Assembly (NCBI GenBank): GCA_025362615.1
Contig: JANYFQ010000662.1
Span: forward strand, 1 to 5,392
Origin: Hymenobacter sp.
Lineage (GTDB): Bacteria; Bacteroidota; Bacteroidia; Cytophagales; Hymenobacteraceae
Reading direction: 5' to 3'
DNA length: 5,392 nt
Of the stretch, positions 1 to 3,725 are shown piece after piece. The notes under the pieces are model-generated. The model saw only the letters and a list, made by a program, of their open reading frames with translations, did not search any database and had not been told where the DNA came from. The translations under genes and the position numbers were made by a program. Each line of letters opens with the position of its first letter. Positions within the stretch are counted from its first letter, which is position 1.

Positions 1-289
1 TGAGCGCGCGGTCGAACGGGTCGCGGTGGTGGTGGGGCAGGGTTTGCAGATGTAGCAGGTGGCCGAGGCGGAGCGGCAGAATATTAATGCCAGCCGGAAC
101 CAGGTCGTGCAGGGGCCGCAGCAGGAAAAGTTTGCCGCTGCTGGTTTTGATGGCAATTTCCCAGAGGCTGACGATGCTGACGCACTTGCGGTGTGCAGGG
201 TCGATGATGAGTGCCCGATGGGCATTACTCAACCGGGTGTTGCCTGTTACGTACCACAGCAGCGCGTGGGTATCAAAAAGAATTCTCAT
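1..289 (-). CDS. vapC: PIN-domain ribonuclease toxin, VapC type (partial, C-terminus off the window)
   Basis: Toxin of a type II toxin-antitoxin pair. PIN-domain VapC proteins are Mg-dependent RNases that cleave RNA when not bound by their antitoxin. The frame is open from the ATG at 289 to the window edge, giving 96 codons; family members are usually about 125-130 residues, so roughly 30 are missing. Visible motifs are FDTHALLWY at 5-13 with the first acidic residue D6, VSIVSLWEIAIKTSSGKL at 37-54 with E44, and HHHRDPFDRAL at 86-96 with D90 and D93. These are the expected acidic active-site positions of the VapC group that pairs with short acidic antitoxins. The start lies one base after the antitoxin stop (TAGCATG), so the two are almost certainly co-transcribed and translationally coupled. 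The symbol is a family-level name. RNA target unknown. The fourth acidic position lies beyond the edge and cannot be checked. Confidence 0.9.
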   Translation of the reverse strand, partial: MRILFDTHALLWYVTGNTRLSNAHRALIIDPAHRKCVSIVSLWEIAIKTSSGKLFLLRPLHDLVPAGINILPLRLGHLLHLQTLPHHHRDPFDRAL

Positions 290-290
290 G

Positions 291-611
291 CTACATATAC
301 TCTTCAAATTCTTCCAGTGGCGCGTCAAAGTCGTCGGCCATGTAGGCGATGAAGTGTTTTCCGGCCCCAAACTCCAAGGGCAAGCGCGGACTGCCGTCGC
401 TCAAGAACGGGCTGAGTACCTCAATATCGTCCTCGAAAAGTAGCTGGTTGGGGTGCGGCGGGCTGACTACGGCGGCTCCTTGCGGTGCTTCCGAAGCGGC
501 TGCTGTGGTACGGGTGGCCTTCTGCCAGAGGTAGTCAATAAAATCGGCGGCCTGCGCCTGCAAATGGGCGGGCAGGGCCGAAAATTTCGAAATTGAAGCC
601 AAGTTGTTCAT
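291..611 (-). CDS. DUF2281-type antitoxin of the VapBC-like pair
   Basis: Likely antitoxin that binds and blocks the PIN toxin immediately downstream. It has 106 residues. The N-terminal part (LPAHLQAQAADFIDYLWQK, 13-31) matches the DUF2281 pattern of LPxxLxxEVxDFIxFL plus a basic residue. The C-terminal tail (81-106) has FGAGK followed by MADDFDAPLEEFEEYM, which is the acidic 'sDDFDePLEdFkeYM' ending of that family and is the probable toxin-contacting segment. Between them lies a linker of about 49 residues rich in Ala, Thr, Pro and Ser (32-80). As I recall the family, most members are about 65-80 residues, so this linker is unusually long. No ribbon-helix-helix or AbrB fold is obvious, so DNA binding and autoregulation cannot be assumed. 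The ATG at 611 follows a 62-bp gap after yebC. The stop is one base before the toxin start. Function is inferred from family and context. Confidence 0.82.
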   Translation of the reverse strand: MNNLASISKFSALPAHLQAQAADFIDYLWQKATRTTAAASEAPQGAAVVSPPHPNQLLFEDDIEVLSPFLSDGSPRLPLEFGAGKHFIAYMADDFDAPLEEFEEYM

Positions 612-619
612 GGCGGCAA

Positions 620-636
620 ATCAAGGTTGAGTTGAT
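620..636. promoter_or_regulatory. Candidate operator: inverted repeat upstream of the antitoxin
   Basis: ATCAA (620-624) and TTGAT (632-636) form a perfect 5-bp inverted repeat around a 7-base spacer. It lies 8 bases upstream of the antitoxin start codon, where toxin-antitoxin operons often carry an autoregulatory operator. The arms are short, and the antitoxin has no recognised DNA-binding domain, so this may be chance. No clear Bacteroidota -33/-7 promoter is visible in this 62-bp gap. Confidence 0.2.
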
Positions 637-673
637 GGGGCAACGCAAGCGTCCGCTGGTAGGTGCCGGGCCC

Positions 674-1408
674 TTAGCCCATTGTGTGGTACACGGCCTG
701 CACGTCCTCGTCTTCCTCGAACTTTTCAATCAATTTTTCCACTTCTTCGGCCTGCTCGTCGGTGAGGGCGGTGGTGGTGTTGGGCACGCGCTGGAGGGTG
801 GCGCTGACGACGTTGAGGGCTTTGGCTTCGATGGCTTTTTGGAGTTGGCCGAAGTCGGTGAAAGCGCACTCGACCACGATATAGTCACTCACGGCACCGT
901 GTTCGTCCTCTTCCTGGGCTTCGTACACGTCTTCGGCCCCGGCGTCAATCAACTCCAATTCCAGGTCGTCGCGGTCGAGGCCGGCGGCGGCCAATTTGAA
1001 AACGCCTTTGCGGGTGAAAGTATAGTCGGAGCTGCCGGCTGTGCCGAGGGTGCCGCTGTTGCGGTTGAAGTACAGGCGCACGTTGCTCACGGTGCGGGTG
1101 GGGTTGTCGGTGGCGCACTCGACGACGATGGCGATGCCGTGGGGGCCATAGCCTTCATAGACAACTTCTTGATAGTCTTTTTCGTCCTTGCCGGTGGCGC
1201 GTTTGATGGCGGCTTCCACGCGGTCTTTGGGCATATTTACGCCTTTTGCGTTGAGCATGGCCGAGCGCAGGCGGGCGTTGGTGTCGGGGTTGGGGCCGGA
1301 GTCTTTGACGGCCATCACAATCTCTTTGCCGATGCGGGTGAAGTCCTTGGACATCCGGTCCCAGCGTTTCATTTTGCGGCCTTTCCGAAATTCAAATGCG
1401 CGTCCCAT
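674..1408 (-). CDS. yebC: YebC/PmpR/TACO1 family protein
   Basis: Cytoplasmic YebC-family protein of 244 residues, the normal full length. The family was long annotated as a DNA-binding transcriptional regulator (PmpR). More recent work on TACO1 and bacterial YebC supports a role in translation, helping ribosomes through stall-prone sequences such as polyproline. Which applies here cannot be read from sequence. Visible family motifs are SGPNPDTNARLR (37-48), NMPKDRVEAAIKRATG (58-73), YEGYGPHG (84-91), ECATDNPTRT (97-106) and NVRLYFNRNSGTLGTAGS (109-126), followed by a variable middle domain and an acidic C-terminus (EKFEEDEDVQAVYHTMG). The N-terminus has the KRWDRMSKDFTRIGKEI form I associate with Bacteroidota, instead of the KxxKDxKRxKxFTKL type. 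The start at 1408 is firm: it matches the family N-terminus, and an in-frame TGA sits two codons upstream. It lies 97 bp after the secreted-protein gene and probably has its own promoter, which I could not locate. Confidence 0.96.
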   Translation of the reverse strand: MGRAFEFRKGRKMKRWDRMSKDFTRIGKEIVMAVKDSGPNPDTNARLRSAMLNAKGVNMPKDRVEAAIKRATGKDEKDYQEVVYEGYGPHGIAIVVECATDNPTRTVSNVRLYFNRNSGTLGTAGSSDYTFTRKGVFKLAAAGLDRDDLELELIDAGAEDVYEAQEEDEHGAVSDYIVVECAFTDFGQLQKAIEAKALNVVSATLQRVPNTTTALTDEQAEEVEKLIEKFEEDEDVQAVYHTMG

Positions 1409-1409
1409 T

Positions 1410-1449
1410 AATCAATGAGTGAAGGAGTGAGTGAGTGAATGAGTGAATG
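1410..1449. repeat. Imperfect tetranucleotide tract abutting the yebC start codon
   Basis: On the yebC sense strand, ten consecutive tetramers end one base before the ATG. In order they are CATT, CACT, CATT, CACT, CACT, CACT, CCTT, CACT, CATT and GATT. Two further CACT units lie just upstream (1453-1460), separated by three bases. The period of 4 is exact for 40 bp, and only a few positions vary. The tract occupies the place of a ribosome binding site and contains no purine-rich Shine-Dalgarno. Being non-coding, unit gain or loss would change leader length rather than reading frame. Confidence 0.85.
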
Positions 1450-1505
1450 GGCAGTGAGTGACCGGCTGTAGTTGGGCCGCGATTTACGCCTAAACGGGGC
1501 GCAAT

Positions 1506-2072
1506 TTAGCGACGGGGGCGGGGCTTGCTAGGTGTGACGGGCTTTTTGAGGCGCTGCTGGGGTTGGCGTGAGCGCAACACTTTGGTGGAAGTTGGGGCCA
1601 GGTCGTCGGGTGCCGGGGAGTATAGCGGCGCGTGGCTGCCCTGTCGGACTTCAAACAGCTCGTAGCGGCCTTCGTTGCCGGGCGGATAGCCGGCCAGGTT
1701 GATGCGGAGGCGGCCGGTGGCGGGTTCGTAGCGGTAGGTGCCGCGCTGCACGTCGGGGCCTTTGAGGTCGCTGAAGGCGAAGACGATGCTGTCGGGGGCC
1801 GGGAAGCTGACGCGGCCGGTTTGGGCGAAGTAGCGCGGCCCGGCCGGAAACACGATGGAGAGGCTTTTGTGGTAGGTGCCGTCGGCGTTCAGCCGGAGGC
1901 TGCCGCCCACGTTGGGCACGGCAGTAAGTGAGTCGGGGCCGGGCGTGGTGCGGTCGAGCACGGTGTAAGCGGCGTAGGCGTAGGTAGCGGGCGGTGGTCC
2001 GGCCTGGGCCAGGCACTGGCCGGCGGCAAGCAAACTGCTGCCAGCCAAGAGGCAGACGAATGCGTTGGGCAT
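1506..2072 (-). CDS. Small secreted protein of unknown function
   Basis: Predicted exported protein of 188 residues; I do not recognise the family. The start at 2072 is preferred over an upstream in-frame ATG at 2231. It begins an apparent signal peptide (MPNAFVCLLAGSSLLAAGQCLAQA, 1-24) with a hydrophobic core and a likely signal peptidase I site after AQA24, and it overlaps the previous stop by one base (TAATG). C20 follows Q19, so this is not a good lipobox. The mature part has alternating hydrophobic and polar segments with turns: YAAYTVLDRTT, SLRLNADGTYHKSLSIVFP, DSIVFAFSDL, RGTYRYEPATGRLRINL and RYELFEV. That suggests a small beta-barrel or beta-sandwich, and the 'lNaDGTY...G.Y.......L.I' layout recalls lipocalin-like domains. 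The last 24 residues are strongly basic and proline-rich (PVTPSKPRPRR end). The signal peptide lacks a basic N-region, which weakens it slightly. Confidence 0.8.
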   Translation of the reverse strand: MPNAFVCLLAGSSLLAAGQCLAQAGPPPATYAYAAYTVLDRTTPGPDSLTAVPNVGGSLRLNADGTYHKSLSIVFPAGPRYFAQTGRVSFPAPDSIVFAFSDLKGPDVQRGTYRYEPATGRLRINLAGYPPGNEGRYELFEVRQGSHAPLYSPAPDDLAPTSTKVLRSRQPQQRLKKPVTPSKPRPRR

Positions 2073-2632
2073 TAGTTCAGCGGTTCGAGCAGGGGCAGCA
2101 GCTCGTGGCGGTAGGCGTACAGGCGGTCGGCCTCGGTGCCGTGGCCGTACTGAATGTAGAGAGGCGAAGGCGAGGGCAAGGCCAGCTGCGGCAAGGTAGT
2201 GGCCGCGTCGGGCAGGGCCTCGTTGAACCATTTCTGGGCTTGTTTGCTGGTGAAATACAGCTTTTTGAGCCGGGGGTTTTCGAGCAGGCCGCGCAGGGTA
2301 TCGGTTTGAAATTCCCGGTCGTAGAGGTCGGCATCGCGCGAGCCGTTGGGTTTGCGGCGGCGGGCGGCGGCCACCACATCCGTCACGCCCATGTGCAGCG
2401 ACGTGAGCAGGGCTTTTTGCGCCACGATGGTGTTGAGGGGGCGGTCGAATACCTGCTCCAGCAAGTGCCAGAGGCTGTGGGCGTGGGTGCCGTAGTACCA
2501 GGTTTCGGGCGCGGCGGGCGCGTCGGCTTTGGTGGATTGCCAGCCCGGAAACGTGCCGATGAGCAGGTAAGCGCAGGGTTCGGGGATAAACGGAGCGAAC
2601 GGGTGACGTTCGAGAAGGATTTCGGCAGCCAT
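2072..2632 (-). CDS. Uracil-DNA glycosylase superfamily protein (hypoxanthine-DNA-glycosylase-like)
   Basis: Probable base-excision repair enzyme of 186 residues that removes a damaged or deaminated base from DNA. Motif 1 is LLIGTFPGWQS at 23-33. It is followed by WYYGTHAHSLWHLLEQVF (45-62), matching the WYYGxxxNxFWxxL element of the family-6 / HDG-like branch, except that the usual Asn is His51. MGVTDVVAAARR (81-92) is the helix after it. YFTSKQAQKWF (126-136) and LPSPSP (152-157), the counterpart of the LPSTSP motif 2, complete the fold. The start at 2632 is chosen because homologous sequence (RHPFAPFIP) begins just after it, whereas the 53 residues from the upstream ATG at 2791 look unrelated and would overlap the start of hutG on the other strand. 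Its stop overlaps the start of the secreted-protein gene (TAATG). Substrate (uracil, hypoxanthine or other) is not known. Confidence 0.75.
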   Translation of the reverse strand: MAAEILLERHPFAPFIPEPCAYLLIGTFPGWQSTKADAPAAPETWYYGTHAHSLWHLLEQVFDRPLNTIVAQKALLTSLHMGVTDVVAAARRRKPNGSRDADLYDREFQTDTLRGLLENPRLKKLYFTSKQAQKWFNEALPDAATTLPQLALPSPSPLYIQYGHGTEADRLYAYRHELLPLLEPLN

Positions 2633-2646
2633 GAGGAATGCGAATG

Positions 2647-2677
2647 CAGTAGTAAGTTGCAAAGGTTGCGCCCCAAA
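2647..2677 (-). promoter_or_regulatory. Candidate Bacteroidota-type promoter for the glycosylase gene
   Basis: On the minus strand a TTTG (2674-2677) is followed after 19 bases by TACTACTG (2647-2654). The Bacteroidota consensus is TTTG, about 19-21 bases, then TAnnTTTG. The -33 element and the spacing fit. The -7 element keeps TA and the final TG but misses the two middle T positions. The predicted leader would be only about 8 bases, which is short. Confidence 0.22.
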
Positions 2678-2699
2678 CACATTAAACCAACCGCCATAA

Positions 2700-3596
2700 A
2701 TGCCTGATTTCCTCCGCGACCTCATTCGCCCCGCCGCCGAGCTGCCCGAAGCCGACGTGTGCCTCGTGGGCCTGCCCCTCGATTTTGGCACCGTGCTCGA
2801 AGGCGGCCGGGCCGGGGCCGTTCACGCCCCCGAAGCCCTGCGCCGCGAGCTGCGCCGCTACCACAAAACGTACAACCTCGAATACGATATTTCGCTCGAA
2901 AACCTGCGGATTGCCGACGCCGGCAACGTGGACCTGCGCCAGCCCGACCACCCCGAAAACCACCGCCGCATCCGCGAGCGGCTGGCCCAACTGTGCCGCC
3001 AATACCCCCGCGTGGTGGTGCTGGGCGGCTCGCACGATGGCACGTATTCGACGGTGCGCGGCCTGGCCGATGCCCACGGCGGCGGCCCGGTGGGCGGCCT
3101 GAATTTCGATGCCCACGCCGACGTGAAAAACCGCGACGACCTGGGCAGCGGCACCCCGTTTGGGCGGCTCCTGCGCGAGGGCTTTCTGGCGGGTGAGCGG
3201 TTCACCGAATTGGGTTTGCACTCGAACTTGAACGTGCAGGCCGACCTCGATTTTCTGCATCAGCAGCGGGCCACGGTGGTGCCGCTGGCTCAAATTCAGG
3301 CCGATGGGATGAATTATTACGCCAGTCGGGCATTGCAACGGGCGGGCAATGTGGGGTTTATGAGTTTCGATATTGACGGCTGCGCCTCGGCCTACGCCCC
3401 GGCCGTGAGTGCGCCCAGCGCCGAGGGCTTCACGCCCCGGCAGGCCACGGAAGCGGCTTTTTTGGCGGGCCGGAGCGCGGCCGTGCGCTTGTTTGAAGTG
3501 GTGGAGTTGAACCCGGTGTACGACCGCGACAGCCAAACTGCGCGGCTGGGGGCGACGATTATTGCCGCTTATTTGACAGGCGTGGCGGCGGGGTGA
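2700..3596 (+). CDS. hutG: Formimidoylglutamase (arginase-family ureohydrolase)
   Basis: Cytoplasmic Mn-dependent hydrolase converting N-formimidoyl-glutamate to glutamate and formamide, the last step of the histidine-utilisation route. It has 298 residues, a normal length. The ureohydrolase metal ligands are present: H112 in GGSHD (109-113), D137, H139 and D141 in NFDAHADVK (135-143), and D224 and D226 in MSFDIDG (221-227). E269 in EVVELNPVYD (266-275) fits the substrate-contacting glutamate. SGTPFGRLL (150-158) and LPLDFG with GGRAGA (25-40) are further family blocks. The third loop reads DIDGCASAYAPAVSAP; the Asp-Pro pair of arginase and agmatinase is absent. As I recall, formimidoylglutamases often lack this pair, so the change fits HutG. 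The adjacent hutU strongly supports the assignment over agmatinase or arginase. The ATG at 2700 sits at the usual N-terminus; no Shine-Dalgarno is seen. The gene is divergent from the glycosylase gene across 67 bp. Confidence 0.88.
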   Translation: MPDFLRDLIRPAAELPEADVCLVGLPLDFGTVLEGGRAGAVHAPEALRRELRRYHKTYNLEYDISLENLRIADAGNVDLRQPDHPENHRRIRERLAQLCRQYPRVVVLGGSHDGTYSTVRGLADAHGGGPVGGLNFDAHADVKNRDDLGSGTPFGRLLREGFLAGERFTELGLHSNLNVQADLDFLHQQRATVVPLAQIQADGMNYYASRALQRAGNVGFMSFDIDGCASAYAPAVSAPSAEGFTPRQATEAAFLAGRSAAVRLFEVVELNPVYDRDSQTARLGATIIAAYLTGVAAG

Positions 3597-3636
3597 GTAG
3601 GCGGGTATGCCCGACCACTGGCCTACCGCAGTTTTT
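3597..3636 (+). terminator. Possible weak hairpin terminator or attenuator after hutG
   Basis: GTAGGC (3597-3602) can pair with GCCTAC (3621-3626), enclosing a small GGG-TATG-CCC hairpin (3603-3612). After a five-base gap comes a run of five T (3632-3636). The arrangement begins directly after the hutG stop. The outer stem is only 6 bp with an asymmetric internal loop, so it is weak for an intrinsic terminator. Confidence 0.25.
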
Positions 3637-3647
3637 CAACCCTTGCC

Positions 3648-3656
3648 TAACTTGCA
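3648..3656 (+). promoter_or_regulatory. TAACTTGCA motif upstream of hutU, matched by TAAGTTGCA upstream of hutG
   Basis: A nine-base TAASTTGCA motif occurs 69 bases before the hutU start here and at 2653-2661, 38 bases before the hutG start. In both places a GTTGC follows 3-5 bases later. TAnnTT is the first part of the Bacteroidota -7 element, but the TTTG half is not matched and no -33 TTTG is correctly spaced. It could be a degenerate promoter element, a regulator site, or coincidence. Confidence 0.2.
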
Positions 3657-3684
3657 TCTTCGTTGCCGGTTACGTCCGCAACGG

Positions 3685-3721
3685 TCACAACTATCCCCCT
3701 CAAACCCACCCCCAACTCCCC
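3685..3721 (+). promoter_or_regulatory. G-free, C-rich leader immediately before hutU
   Basis: Thirty-seven consecutive bases contain no G although the surrounding DNA is strongly GC-rich; the only G between this stretch and the start codon is at 3722. It would give an unstructured, C-rich leader RNA with no Shine-Dalgarno. Such RNA could favour ribosomal protein S1-type initiation or act as a Rho-loading (rut-like) region. Composition is seen; either role is inference. Confidence 0.35.
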
Positions 3722-3725
3722 GCCC

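Noticed and set aside
640..660. ACGC-AA-GCGT inverted repeat between yebC and the antitoxin gene
   Set aside because: The arms are 4 bp with a 2-base centre, too small for a stable hairpin and common by chance in GC-rich DNA.
593..1411. Long plus-strand open frame (272 codons) opposite yebC
   Set aside because: It is antisense to a clearly conserved YebC protein, and its Val/Gly/Ala-rich translation is typical of a shadow frame in high-GC DNA.
1481..1503. Small inverted repeat (CGCC/GGCG) after the secreted-protein gene as a terminator
   Set aside because: The stem is only 4-5 bp and no T-run follows on the minus strand.
1411..1505. Possible leader peptide reading through the tetranucleotide tract and ending at the TAA that overlaps the yebC start
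   Set aside because: The frame is open but contains no ATG, and no other start with supporting context is visible.
2073..2231. 53-residue N-terminal extension of the secreted protein from the ATG at 2231
   Set aside because: The extension is Arg/Pro/Ala-rich, lies within the glycosylase coding sequence in another frame, and would bury the signal peptide.
1994..2707. Plus-strand open frame (237 codons) opposite the glycosylase gene
   Set aside because: The minus strand carries superfamily motifs (GTFPG, WYYG, LPSPSP) and a TAATG junction; the plus translation has nothing comparable.
2633..2791. 53-residue N-terminal extension of the glycosylase from the ATG at 2791
   Set aside because: It would run through the divergent promoter gap and the first 92 bases of hutG, and its sequence does not resemble the family.
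2682..3536. Long minus-strand open frame (284 codons) opposite hutG
   Set aside because: The plus strand encodes an intact ureohydrolase with all metal ligands; the antisense translation has no recognisable motif and is compositionally biased.
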